7,405 bases of DNA from an uncultured Bacteroidota bacterium (GCA_913056475.1 CAJXMS010000108.1:1-7405), one strand, 5' to 3'. Counted from the stretch's first letter, positions 1 through 6,860 are shown. The notes: generated by a model not told the origin, from the sequence alone. Program-made: numbers and translations.

Positions 1-163
1 CCTGGTAGGCTTGTTCCAGGGTTTCGAGTTCCAGGAGGAGACTGTCTAGCCGGGCCGTATCTTTTTCTTGCCAGGACTCCTGGGATAATTGGCAGCTCTC
101 CAGCAAGAGGGGCAAAACAGCGAAAAGAAATAAAAGGCGAAAAAGAGCGGCATGATGCATCAT
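1..163 (-). CDS. putative lipoprotein, N-terminal part only (gene runs off the window)
   Basis: The first 54 codons of a minus-strand gene are visible and the 3' end lies beyond position 1. The protein begins MMHHAALFRL, followed by a hydrophobic stretch (about residues 7-21) and a lipobox-like L-E-S-C with Cys24, so it is probably lipidated at Cys24 and membrane-anchored on the periplasmic side. The Glu at -2 of the lipobox is unusual but tolerable. The mature part starts polar and becomes Leu/Glu-rich (residues 38-52), suggesting a helix or coiled coil. The ATG overlaps the stop codon of the upstream GH13 gene by one base (TGATG), which indicates translational coupling and fixes the start; a second in-frame ATG follows immediately. 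I do not recognise the family. The only clue to function is co-expression with the amylase-family gene and serS. Confidence 0.7.
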   Translation of the reverse strand, partial: MMHHAALFRLLFLFAVLPLLLESCQLSQESWQEKDTARLDSLLLELETLEQAYQ

Positions 164-1539
164 CAGGGAAGGGATTTTAACAGGCGATATTCATAAGGCG
201 AAAATAACAAATTGCGGCCCAGGGTGAGGGTGTCCTGGCTGAGCAGATCTTCCATGCGCCGCCCCTTGAGGGCGGAAGGAAAAGGAAGCCTTTGGTCACT
301 GTTGCGCAGGTTTACCAGGGCCCAGACGGTATCCCCGCCGGCGCTTTTGCGCAGGCCCAGGACATGCTCCCCGGGCAGGAGGTGGTTTTCATCGCTTTGC
401 AAAGCGGGTAGGGCCCGGTAGGCCTGCAGGAGTTTTCGGTAACGGGCCTGCACTTGCGGGCGCGCTTGCCAATCGATGGGATCGCGGGAAAAGAAGGGCA
501 AGGTGCGGACGCGCCCCACTTCCTGACTGCTGTAAAGCAAGGGCGTACCGCCGGTGAAAAGCATGGCGGCGTACGCCGCCAGGGCCCCCTCCTGGCCGCC
601 AAAAAGCTGGGGCGGGGTGGCGTGCCAGGCCGATTCGTCGTGATTGGTGGTGAAGCGCAGAATATCTCCGTCTGGCGGCACGGAGAGATAGGCAGAACGG
701 TTTTCTGCGGCCAGACGCCAGGCGGGATCGCCACCGAACACCGCCTGCAAAACGCCGTAAAAATGCCAGCCAAAAATAAGATCAAAGCCCGCCTGGAAAT
801 GATCAGCGCGATCTCCTTCGGCTAGCATGATGGGCCGGCTGCCGGGCAGATTCCCCAGGCTATCGATGGCTTGCTGCCAGAAGTCAAAGGGTACCCCATC
901 GGCATAATCGCAGCGGAAACCATCGATACCGGTTTCACAAAGCCAAAATTGCAGGGCCGCGATCATGGCGTGGCGCAGACTGTCCCGGGCATAGTTGAGA
1001 TCGGCCACGTCTTCCCAGCTGGTGCCGGGCGGGTGCACGATTTGGCCCTTATCGTCCCGGGTGTACCAATCCGGATGTTCAGAAATCCAGGGATGATCCC
1101 AGGCGGTATGATTGGCCACCCAGTCGAGCAGAACCACCATTCCCCGCTGATGGGCCGCCTGGACCAAGGCGCGAAGATCGGCGAGGCTGCCGTATTCTGC
1201 CGCTACTGCCCGGTAATCGCGAATGCTGTAAGGCGAGTTGATGGACTTTTTCTGGCCCTGGGGATAAATGGGCATGAGCCAGAGGCCATTAACGCCCAGG
1301 CTGTCCAAGCGGTCCAGCTGGGCGGTGAGGCCGGCGAGATCGCCGGACCGGCTGAAAGCCCGTAAGTTGACCTCATAGAGCACCAGGGAATCGGTGCTTG
1401 GGACGCCCTGGGTGGAGCGCTCCGCGCAAAAGGAGGGTGAAGGGGCGGTGACGGGGGGATCTTCGGTCTGCGAACCCGCTTTACCGCAGGCGCTCAAAAA
1501 CAAAAGTAAGCCCAGCCAGGCCAGCCAGGCGCCCCTCAT
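163..1539 (-). CDS. GH13 alpha-amylase-family glycoside hydrolase, lipoprotein
   Basis: This 458-residue protein has a signal peptide ending in a lipobox (L15-S-A-C18), so it is probably a lipid-anchored enzyme outside the cytoplasm. The conserved GH13 regions appear in order on a TIM-barrel: GLWLMPIYP (85-93), D139-W-V-A-N-H144 (region I), D180-L-N (region V, closest to the QPDLN type of the oligo-1,6-glucosidase side of the family), G207-F-R-C-D211 (region II, nucleophile D211), L239-A-E241 (region III, acid/base E241) and N299-H-D301 (region IV). The catalytic triad is complete, so activity on alpha-1,4 or alpha-1,6 glucans or oligosaccharides is expected; the exact substrate cannot be read from sequence. 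Residues after about 385 look like the usual C-terminal beta domain. The ATG overlaps the serS stop by 4 bp (ATGA), and the downstream lipoprotein gene overlaps its own stop. There is no SusC/SusD pair in view, so this is not an obvious starch-utilisation locus. Confidence 0.93.
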   Translation of the reverse strand: MRGAWLAWLGLLLFLSACGKAGSQTEDPPVTAPSPSFCAERSTQGVPSTDSLVLYEVNLRAFSRSGDLAGLTAQLDRLDSLGVNGLWLMPIYPQGQKKSINSPYSIRDYRAVAAEYGSLADLRALVQAAHQRGMVVLLDWVANHTAWDHPWISEHPDWYTRDDKGQIVHPPGTSWEDVADLNYARDSLRHAMIAALQFWLCETGIDGFRCDYADGVPFDFWQQAIDSLGNLPGSRPIMLAEGDRADHFQAGFDLIFGWHFYGVLQAVFGGDPAWRLAAENRSAYLSVPPDGDILRFTTNHDESAWHATPPQLFGGQEGALAAYAAMLFTGGTPLLYSSQEVGRVRTLPFFSRDPIDWQARPQVQARYRKLLQAYRALPALQSDENHLLPGEHVLGLRKSAGGDTVWALVNLRNSDQRLPFPSALKGRRMEDLLSQDTLTLGRNLLFSPYEYRLLKSLP

Positions 1540-2813
1540 GAGCGGGTGATGGTTTTAAATGGCAAAAAGGGATGCAGCGCCGCCGGCAATTGGATGCCCT
1601 CGGGGCTTTGTCCGTTTTCCAGGAGAGCCGCCACGATGCGGGGCAAGGCCAGGGCGCTGCCGTTGAGGGTGTGGACGAGTTCCTTTTGCTTATCGGCGGT
1701 CTTGTAGCGGATTTTCATACGCTGAGCCTGGAAGGTCTCAAAGTTAGAAACCGAACTAACCTCCAGCCAGCGCTGCTGCCCGGCACTCCACACTTCAAAA
1801 TCATAAGTAAGCGCCGCGGTAAACCCGAGATCGCCCCCGCAAAGGCGCAGGATGCGGTAGGGCAGCTCCAGTTTTTGCAGGAGGGCTTCTACCTGGGCTA
1901 CCATCTGATCCAGGACTTGATAGCTTTCGTCCGGTTTTACCACCTGCACGAGTTCTACTTTATCAAACTGGTGAAGGCGGTTGAGCCCGCGCACCTCCTT
2001 GCCGTAACTGCCCGCCTCGCGACGAAAACAGGGCGTGTAGGCCGTAAGCCGCTGGGGAAGATCGGCTTCGGCAAGCATTTGGTCGCGAAAGATATTGGTG
2101 AGCGGCACTTCGGAAGTGGGGATGGCGTAGAGCTCGTCCTGCTGCACGTGGTACATCTGGCCCTCCTTATCGGGGAGCTGGCCGGTGCCGTAGGCGGAGT
2201 CGGCATTGACCAAGAGCGGAGGTTGGTACTCGCGGTAGCCCGCCCGGGTGTTTTCCTGCAGGAAGAAGTTGACAAGCGCCCGCTGCAACTGGGCACCGGC
2301 CCCGGTGTACACGGGAAAGCCGGCCCCGGCCAACTTTACGCCCAGGTCAAAATCCATGAGCTGGTACTCCTGGGCCAGTTCCCAGTGGGGCCGGGCATCG
2401 GCCCCTAAGTCCGGGAAGCTTCCCTCCCGGCGTATTTCTTCATTGTCTTCCCCAGAGTGGCCCGCAGGAACCGAGGGATGCGGGGCATTGGGGAGTTCCA
2501 GGAGTACGTTTTGCAGGGCCTGAGCGAGCTGATCCTGAGTTTGCTGAAGCTCTTTGCTGCGGGTTTTAAGCTGTGTACTCTCCTCTTTTTTGGCCTCGGC
2601 CGCTTCCCGCTGCCCCCTTTTAAAAAGCTGTCCTATTTCTTTGTTAATGGCATTGGCCCGGGCCTGGATTTGATCCAGTTCGGCTTGGTTTCCCCGGCGC
2701 TGCCGATCCAGCTCCAGGGCGTCCTGAACCAGCCGCCGGGCCTGAATACCTCGCTTCTCGAGGCGCTCGATGAGGTCTTCCGATGCGTGGCGAAGTTTGG
2801 CTATTTCCAGCAT
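1536..2813 (-). CDS. serS: seryl-tRNA synthetase
   Basis: This class II aminoacyl-tRNA synthetase charges tRNA-Ser (and tRNA-Sec where present) with serine in the cytoplasm. Its 425 residues are the normal length for bacterial SerRS. Residues about 28-105 are rich in Gln, Glu, Lys and Ala and fit the long antiparallel coiled-coil arm that grips the tRNA variable arm. The catalytic core shows T233-S-E235 (serine binding), TGQLP (210-214), motif 2 with F263-R264-R-E266 followed by GSYGKEVRGLNRLHQF, and motif 3 as T382-L-N-G-S-A-L-A-L-P-R392. The ATG at 2813 begins exactly at the conserved N-terminus (MLEI). No Shine-Dalgarno sequence is visible, as is usual in Bacteroidota. The gene follows the rpmA terminator, so it should have its own promoter within 2814-2940, but I see no convincing TAnnTTTG box there. 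It shares a 4-bp overlap with the GH13 gene downstream. Confidence 0.97.
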   Translation of the reverse strand: MLEIAKLRHASEDLIERLEKRGIQARRLVQDALELDRQRRGNQAELDQIQARANAINKEIGQLFKRGQREAAEAKKEESTQLKTRSKELQQTQDQLAQALQNVLLELPNAPHPSVPAGHSGEDNEEIRREGSFPDLGADARPHWELAQEYQLMDFDLGVKLAGAGFPVYTGAGAQLQRALVNFFLQENTRAGYREYQPPLLVNADSAYGTGQLPDKEGQMYHVQQDELYAIPTSEVPLTNIFRDQMLAEADLPQRLTAYTPCFRREAGSYGKEVRGLNRLHQFDKVELVQVVKPDESYQVLDQMVAQVEALLQKLELPYRILRLCGGDLGFTAALTYDFEVWSAGQQRWLEVSSVSNFETFQAQRMKIRYKTADKQKELVHTLNGSALALPRIVAALLENGQSPEGIQLPAALHPFLPFKTITRS

Positions 2814-2943
2814 GAGAATCTACTTATGGGGGTTGCGTGATGAGGCGATTAGGGTATCCGCTGCCCTTTTTCTGGGCGCCTCGAAGATAAGGCAAGCGCG
2901 GTCAAGTGCGGCAGCGGGGCCAAAGGGCGGTCCGGGGGGATAT

Positions 2944-2980
2944 AAAAAACCCCTTTTTCCCGCCGGACGCGAAAAAGGGG
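2944..2980 (-). terminator. intrinsic terminator of the rplU-rpmA operon
   Basis: Read on the minus strand, a perfect 10-bp stem (CCCCTTTTTC paired with GAAAAAGGGG, 2980-2971 and 2959-2950) encloses an 11-nt GC-rich loop and is followed at once by six T residues (2949-2944). This is a textbook Rho-independent terminator about 70 bp after the rpmA stop. There is no T-run on the other side, so it works in the minus direction only. It separates the ribosomal operon from serS. Confidence 0.9.
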
Positions 2981-3050
2981 AATGGTACGTTACCACGAGC
3001 GAAGCAAAAATTTAGGCCGCTTCACTCGATAGGCTCACGGGAGCTCAGGG

Positions 3051-3311
3051 CTACGCTTCCTTGGGTTCGATGGATACAAAGGAACGATTGCCCTTGCGGC
3101 GCTGGAATACCACTTTCCCATCACTCAGGGCAAAGAGGGTATGGTCTTTTCCCATGCCCACATTTTTGCCAGGATTGTGACGGGTACCGCGCTGGCGCAC
3201 GATGATATTGCCCGCGGTGGCTTCTTGTCCACCAAATATTTTGACGCCGAGGCGTTTACTTTCTGATTCGCGTCCGTTCTTGGAACTACCTACACCTTTC
3301 TTGTGTGCCAT
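3051..3311 (-). CDS. rpmA: 50S ribosomal protein L27
   Basis: An 86-residue L27, of normal length. It begins with the canonical MAHKKG N-terminus, which reaches towards the peptidyl-transferase centre, and lacks the cleavable N-terminal extension found in Firmicutes. The family signature is present at G34-N-I-I-V-R-Q-R-G42 with G48 at the expected distance. The ATG lies 14 bp after the rplU stop, in the conserved rplU-rpmA order, so both are made from one transcript. The spacer has no Shine-Dalgarno sequence and is A-rich. The hairpin terminator at 2980-2944 ends the operon. Confidence 0.98.
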   Translation of the reverse strand: MAHKKGVGSSKNGRESESKRLGVKIFGGQEATAGNIIVRQRGTRHNPGKNVGMGKDHTLFALSDGKVVFQRRKGNRSFVSIEPKEA

Positions 3312-3325
3312 GGTTTATGTAGTTT

Positions 3326-3925
3326 TTAGGATTTATCGTTTTCGGAGCCGCCCTCTTTCTTGGAGCCGGCTTCTTTTTTAGCGGTACTGCTCTGGGAAGC
3401 AGCGGCTTTTTTGGGCGCTGCTTTTTTAGCTTCTCCGCTCTTTTTCGGCGCTGCTTTTTTGCTTTCCGCGCTCTTTTTGGGCGCGGCACCACTCTCTTTT
3501 GAGCTACTGGCCTTGGCTTGGGGCGCCTTCCCTTCTTTTTTGGCCTGGGCGCCCGCGGCTTTTTCCTGGGCCTCGCCCGTTTTAGCGGCGGCTTTCGCCT
3601 TGGGGTTGGCGCTGCCTTTGCCTATGCCGGTGATCTCAATTTGGGAGATTTGTTGGCGGTGACCGTTGAGCTTTTGGTGGCCTTTGCGGCGCTTTTTCTT
3701 AAAAACGAGCACCTTATCGGCCTTGAGGTGCTGCACAATTTTGGCATCTACGGAGATGCCACTGATAACCGGGGCGCCTACTTGCACTTTTCCGTTATCG
3801 TCGGTCAGCATAACCTGGTCGAAGCTCACTTTGGAGCCCTCCTTGCCTTCCAGACGATTCACGTAGAGCTTTTGGTCTTGGCGTACTTTGTACTGATGCC
3901 CTGCTATTTCTACGATGGCGTACAT
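3326..3925 (-). CDS. rplU: 50S ribosomal protein L21 with long Lys/Ala/Pro-rich C-terminal tail
   Basis: Residues 1 to about 103 form a normal L21, an rRNA-binding protein of the large subunit. It starts MYAIVEIAGHQYKV, and the family signature fits fully: V72, K76, R80-K81, then G88-H-R-Q91 and S94. About 96 further residues (104-199) have no counterpart in E. coli L21, which is about 103 residues long. They are almost entirely Lys, Ala, Ser, Gly, Glu and Pro, with a tandem 11-residue repeat at 147-157, 158-168 and 169 onward (AAPKKS core), resembling histone H1 tails. The tail is probably disordered and basic, with a short acidic end (GGSENDKS). It is in frame with no sign of a frameshift, and rpmA follows 14 bp later, so it is part of the gene. 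Extra C-terminal tails on L21 occur in other Bacteroidota as far as I recall. Its role is unknown; added rRNA or nucleic-acid contact is a guess. Confidence 0.96.
   Translation of the reverse strand: MYAIVEIAGHQYKVRQDQKLYVNRLEGKEGSKVSFDQVMLTDDNGKVQVGAPVISGISVDAKIVQHLKADKVLVFKKKRRKGHQKLNGHRQQISQIEITGIGKGSANPKAKAAAKTGEAQEKAAGAQAKKEGKAPQAKASSSKESGAAPKKSAESKKAAPKKSGEAKKAAPKKAAASQSSTAKKEAGSKKEGGSENDKS
3389..3487 (-). repeat. three tandem 33-bp units encoding the L21 tail repeat
   Basis: Three consecutive in-frame 33-bp units (3487-3455, 3454-3422, 3421-3389) encode AAPKKSAESKK, AAPKKSGEAKK and the diverging AAPKKAAASQS. The DNA shares the GGCGCTGC/TTTTTT pattern when read on the plus strand. Such units can expand or contract by slippage, so tail length may vary between strains. 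Confidence 0.75.
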
Positions 3926-3944
3926 AACTTAATTTTTGAGCGTG

Positions 3945-3977
3945 CAAATGTAGGTATTTTTCCTTTTGCCCGGCAAG
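3945..3977 (-). promoter_or_regulatory. Bacteroidota-type promoter of rplU-rpmA
   Basis: On the minus strand, CTTG (3977-3974) is followed after 21 nt by TACATTTG (3952-3945), a full match to the TAnnTTTG -7 box of the Bacteroidota primary sigma factor. Initiation about 7 nt further on (around 3938) would leave a leader of only some 12-15 nt before the rplU ATG at 3925. That leader is A/T-rich and has no Shine-Dalgarno sequence. Confidence 0.7.
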
Positions 3978-4039
3978 GGCTGCGGCGCCCCACCAGAAAT
4001 TCTTTCTCCGGGGCCGGGGCGATTCCTTCTGGGTAGCAA

Positions 4040-4098
4040 GTGCCTCGCCGGGTAGGGCACATTTGGCCGGGAGGCCAAATGAAATAGCCCCGCCGGGG
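4040..4098. other. cluster of hairpins between the SDR gene and rplU
   Basis: The centrepiece is a perfect 9-bp inverted repeat, CATTTGGCC / GGCCAAATG, with a 4-nt loop (4060-4081). It is flanked by two smaller ones, GTGCC / GGCAC (4040-4060) and CCCCG / CGGGG with a single-base loop (4088-4098). All sit in the 3' region of the SDR transcript, upstream of the rplU promoter. There is no T-run after any stem on either strand, so they are not classic intrinsic terminators. A transcript-end stabilising structure, a Rho-linked end or a protein-binding palindrome are all possible. Confidence 0.45.
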
Positions 4099-4107
4099 AC
4101 CGGGTAC

Positions 4108-4818
4108 CTACTTACGGGCGGAGGGGGGTAGCGAGGGCCGGACCTCGATCTTGCTGGGAAGGGTGCGGGCATTGAGCTTGAGGAGGTCTTCGATGAGCTC
4201 GCCGATGTCTTCCGGCTGGATTTTCCAGTGGTCGGCGGCGCTGGGGGTGTGGCCGTTGAAATGGGTGGCGACGGAGCCGGGCATGATGGTGGCTACTTTG
4301 ATGCCGTAGGGGCGCAAATCGAGCATGACGGACTGGGTGAAGCCGGTGAGGCCAAACTTGCTGGCATTGTAGGCGCTGCCCTGGGCGAAGAAATTGGTCC
4401 CGGCCAGGCTGGAGATGGTGAAGAGGTAGCCCTCGGTTTTTTTGAGGGCTTCTACGGTGGCTTTGACGGTGTAGAAAACGCCGGTGAGGTTGGTATCTAC
4501 TACTTTTTCGAATTCGCTGGGCTCCATTTGATCTACGGGGGCGAAGTGGCCCAGGCCGGCATTGGCCACCACTACGTCGAGCTGCCCCCACTGCTGAAGG
4601 AGCTGATCGACGGCTTTTTGCTGGTCTTGGAGGGAGCGGACGTCGGCCTGAAGGGCGAGGGCGGCGCCGCCTTCGGTCTGCTCCAGCTGGCGCTGGGCTT
4701 CCTGGGCGGCTTCCTGGTTGCGGCTGGTGATGGCTACGCCGTAGCCGAGGGCTTTGAGGGTGTGGGCTACGCCGAGGCCGATGCCTTTGCTGCCGCCGGT
4801 GATGAGGGCTGTTTTCAT
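4108..4818 (-). CDS. short-chain dehydrogenase/reductase (classical SDR)
   Basis: This 236-residue cytoplasmic protein is a complete classical SDR with a Rossmann fold that oxidises or reduces an alcohol/carbonyl with NAD(P)H. The motifs are T7-G-G-S-K-G-I-G14 (cofactor loop), D59-V60 (adenine contact), N86-A-G88, the catalytic residues N110, S137, Y150 and K154 (YNASK), and P180-G181. K11 and R33 suggest a preference for NADPH, which is an inference. The substrate cannot be told. The protein resembles the 3-oxoacyl-ACP reductase (FabG)-like branch, but no fatty-acid genes are nearby, so I give no symbol. The ATG at 4818 starts exactly at the usual N-terminus (MKTALITGG); no Shine-Dalgarno sequence is visible. 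The gene stands alone, 185 bp after the lipoprotein gene and 182 bp before rplU, which has its own promoter. Confidence 0.93.
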   Translation of the reverse strand: MKTALITGGSKGIGLGVAHTLKALGYGVAITSRNQEAAQEAQRQLEQTEGGAALALQADVRSLQDQQKAVDQLLQQWGQLDVVVANAGLGHFAPVDQMEPSEFEKVVDTNLTGVFYTVKATVEALKKTEGYLFTISSLAGTNFFAQGSAYNASKFGLTGFTQSVMLDLRPYGIKVATIMPGSVATHFNGHTPSAADHWKIQPEDIGELIEDLLKLNARTLPSKIEVRPSLPPSARK

Positions 4819-5003
4819 GGGTTGACTATCTTGAGATTATTCAAAAAAGAAACGACTGGCCAAGGGGAGTGTTTTGCGAGAACAGCTTTTGGGGATAATA
4901 AAATGGGAGGATCAGGGCCCATACCCTGGTGGAGCTTGAATGGATGTATCCCGGAAAAAGTAGTGCTGCTTAGAGGATGGGGGCGATTTTGCCCGGGTAG
5001 GCT

Positions 5004-5651
5004 TCACCAACGGTGCTTCAGATAAATCTCCTGAGTGGTATCCTCAAAAACATCCCCGTTGGTCAGTTTCAGATAAAGTTTAAACTGGGCTTTTTGCACC
5101 CCTTGAAACGGATCGTGCAAGGCTTCTTTAATCCTAAAGGCCAGGGCTTTCTCTTTAAAATTATCGACACGCTCCTTTAGGAATGCGGAATGGTCCATAA
5201 ATGCACGACCGTGGTGCCTTTTTTCACCCGAACCGAAAACAAGCGCATCGGAAATGGTATCCTGGGCGTTAAAAACCACCGAATCATTCATTTGGTCGTA
5301 AAACACCAATCTTCGCAGGCTGAGCACCTCCAAGCTGGCAATACCCTCCTGGGCTCCTTCTCCCCCCGGGGGCAGGCAAGAAAGGGCATAAAGCGAACCG
5401 GGCGCATTTTCTTGGGTCTGAAGGCGGGCATAATAAGCCAAATCGAACCTGGCTGTTCCCTGGTATCGATAGATGGAGAGGGTATCGCCCTCCGTGAAAG
5501 CCCCCCTTTCATTAACATCTACCGCGACGTTGAATAGTTGAATGCCCTGCACACGGAAATAGGGATCTGGCGTAGGGCAATCGTATTCCTCCTGGCAGCC
5601 GAGAAACAGGTGGCCAAACAAGAAAAGAAAAAGGAAGGCCCGTTTTTTCAT
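5004..5651 (-). CDS. putative lipoprotein of unknown function
   Basis: I chose the ATG at 5651, giving 215 residues, over the ATG at 5708. The shorter form begins with a clean lipoprotein signal (MKKR, a Phe/Leu-rich core, then F16-L-G-C19), whereas the longer form would bury it behind 19 residues. After Cys19 come acidic residues (QEEYD) and a second Cys (C24). The rest is predicted mostly beta-strand with alternating hydrophobic residues, for example SLEVLSLRRLVFY (106-118) and KAQFKLYLKLTNGDVFED (187-204). There are no catalytic motifs. The layout (CP-type start, PYF.VQG, a central S-L-E-V strand, a terminal LKLTNG.. strand) recalls the small Bacteroidota lipoproteins grouped as DUF5034, but that is from memory and weak. 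The DNA has the GC-rich composition of the core genes. A poor -7-like box (TACTTTTA, 5737-5730) is the only promoter hint upstream. Confidence 0.8.
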   Translation of the reverse strand: MKKRAFLFLFLFGHLFLGCQEEYDCPTPDPYFRVQGIQLFNVAVDVNERGAFTEGDTLSIYRYQGTARFDLAYYARLQTQENAPGSLYALSCLPPGGEGAQEGIASLEVLSLRRLVFYDQMNDSVVFNAQDTISDALVFGSGEKRHHGRAFMDHSAFLKERVDNFKEKALAFRIKEALHDPFQGVQKAQFKLYLKLTNGDVFEDTTQEIYLKHRW

Positions 5652-5742
5652 AGAAGAGGTCAAGGGGAAATGAGCAGGCTTCGAAAGCGGTATTCCAGGA
5701 CGGAGCATAAGACAAAGGTTCTCTGGAGGTAAAAGTAAGCAT

Positions 5743-5925
5743 TTATAAATCGGAAAGGGCTACGGTTTCCGCTCCGGCCAGAGGCCCAATTTCTTCGCCC
5801 GTGGCGCGTACCGCTATCGCAGCTGGATGGGCAGGGTTGCCGGTTGTTTTGGCTCATCCAAATATAACTTCGGGTGCCCAGGGTGAGGAGCGGGCAAAGC
5901 CGTCCTTGGCAAGGGGTTTGTCATT
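5743..5925 (-). pseudogene. possible decayed 3' end of a gene (low confidence)
   Basis: The 295 bp between the lipoprotein start and the transposase stop contain no intact gene. One minus-strand frame (5925 to the TAA at 5745-5743) reads like protein apart from a single TGA at 5856-5854. The part after that stop includes TGNPAHPAAIAVRATGEEIG and ends AETVALSDL. It has no start codon and is abruptly preceded by two TGA codons next to the IS edge. It could be the C-terminal remnant of a core gene destroyed when the accessory DNA came in, or chance. I do not recognise the family. Competing short frames in the same stretch look no better. Confidence 0.22.
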
Positions 5926-5935
5926 TCATCATTTT

Positions 5936-5956
5936 GCTTTAGGCATTTAACTAATA
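5936..5956 (+). repeat. left terminal inverted repeat of the IS
   Basis: The first nine bases (GCTTTAGGC) are identical to the reverse complement of the right end. Over 21 bp, 17 positions match. The transposase stop codon lies inside this repeat, 11 bp from the outer end. Outside 5936 the similarity stops at once, which is why I place the end there. Confidence 0.7.
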
Positions 5957-6840
5957 ATCTGCTTAGAGCCGTATGGAACCCCTTGAACCATCCGGTTTAG
6001 GAGGTTATCGAAGATGCCCTCCTTCATGAAGCTCCGATTGTACCTGTAAGCATACTCATCCAGATAGGCTTGCAGGTGATCAGCATGAGAGTGAATGCCT
6101 CTAAGCCAGGCTTTAAAGCCCATGATTACCCGGTGAATAGTGTTAAAGTTTTTTCCCTTATCGCCAGAAAGAACTTGCGTAAAGTTTTGAAATTCATGTT
6201 TTAAGCAATTGTAGGCTGGCCAGGCATCCGTCCGTAATGAAGCTGTTGGGGATACTTTTTCTCGAACGAAAGGAGCTAGCTCTGAAGACGATGCCTTCCC
6301 TATCTCTTTTGCATACATCCTGGAAGCCCCTCTCTCACCGTGCTTTTCGATAGCTATGGCCACCAACTTTTTTTGGCCTTTTTGGCGGCCCGTAGAGCCT
6401 TCTTCTTGCTGGCCGACGACAAATTCATCTACATCTACATCCCCTTCAAGTGGTTGGTTTCCTGAGCTTTTCATAGCCCGCATTACCTTTTGCTTAAAAA
6501 GCCAGGCCGTTTTTTGCCGTAATTGAAGCTTACGGCTTAGTTCCGTAGAAGCAATACCCTTTTTGGAGGTGGAGACATAATAGACTATCCAGAAAGCCTT
6601 CAGAATGGAGAATTTCATCTTATGAAACAGCGTTCCGGCCGTAACACTCTCTACATAATGGCAAGAAGTGCATTGGCGGTCAAACTCCTGGTTACCGGAA
6701 CAATAGCGCGAATGGCCACAATGCTTACACTTGAAGCCCCTTTGCCATTTCAGTTTGGCCAGGTAGGCGTAGCAACTCCTTTCATCTGGGAAACGCTCTT
6801 GAAACTCGAAAATCGAGAGGCTTTTGTATCTTGCTTCCAT
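5947..6840 (-). CDS. IS1595-family transposase
   Basis: This 297-residue transposase catalyses cut/join steps at the IS ends. The N-terminal part has a zinc ribbon, C38-x2-C41 and C57-x2-C60, typical of Zn_Tnp_IS1595. It is followed by a helix-turn-helix-like stretch (about 90-120, with GIASTELSRKLQLRQKTAW) and the ISXO2-like catalytic domain. That domain shows D138 in the VDVDEFVVG block, D205 in RTDAWPAY, then H236-R-V-I-M-G-F-K243-A-W-L-R-G and LDEYAYRYNR. Relatives usually have Asn two residues before that Lys (as in N-L-K); here it is Gly241. The start at 6840 (MEARYKSL) is preferred to a GTG at 6861, because that GTG overlaps the -7 box and would lie upstream of the predicted transcript start. 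No frameshift or internal stop is seen, so the gene looks intact. Confidence 0.92.
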   Translation of the reverse strand: MEARYKSLSIFEFQERFPDERSCYAYLAKLKWQRGFKCKHCGHSRYCSGNQEFDRQCTSCHYVESVTAGTLFHKMKFSILKAFWIVYYVSTSKKGIASTELSRKLQLRQKTAWLFKQKVMRAMKSSGNQPLEGDVDVDEFVVGQQEEGSTGRQKGQKKLVAIAIEKHGERGASRMYAKEIGKASSSELAPFVREKVSPTASLRTDAWPAYNCLKHEFQNFTQVLSGDKGKNFNTIHRVIMGFKAWLRGIHSHADHLQAYLDEYAYRYNRSFMKEGIFDNLLNRMVQGVPYGSKQIIS

Positions 6841-6860
6841 AGTTATAATGTTAATTACCA

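Noticed and set aside
1572..2408. Long plus-strand open frame opposite serS
   Set aside because: Antisense shadow of a clearly real and complete serS.
2882..2905. Candidate serS promoter (TTGAC and TATCTTCG on the minus strand)
   Set aside because: The -7 box has a mismatch and the spacing is about 13 nt rather than the expected 19-21, so I do not call it.
3389..3487. Regular 33-bp repeats that might suggest a CRISPR array
   Set aside because: There are no spacers between units; they are in-frame coding repeats of the L21 tail.
4981..4994. GGGC/GCCC hairpin just downstream of the lipoprotein gene
   Set aside because: The stem is only 4 bp and no T-run follows, so it is not a supportable terminator.
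4228..5025. Long plus-strand open frame opposite the SDR gene
   Set aside because: It is the antisense shadow of the SDR gene in GC-rich DNA; its Gly-rich translation has no motif, while the minus strand has every SDR motif.
5652..5708. Upstream ATG extending the lipoprotein by 19 residues
   Set aside because: It would place the signal peptide internally; the ATG at 5651 gives a normal lipoprotein signal.
5660..5857. Minus-strand 65-codon frame running into the lipoprotein gene in another frame
   Set aside because: The composition (many Arg, Ser and Cys) looks like an out-of-frame reading, and it overlaps the start region of the lipoprotein.
5814..5924. Minus-strand 36-codon frame starting MTNPLPRTAL
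   Set aside because: Short and Pro-rich, with no recognisable motif, and overlapped by an equally plausible broken frame. It could be chance.
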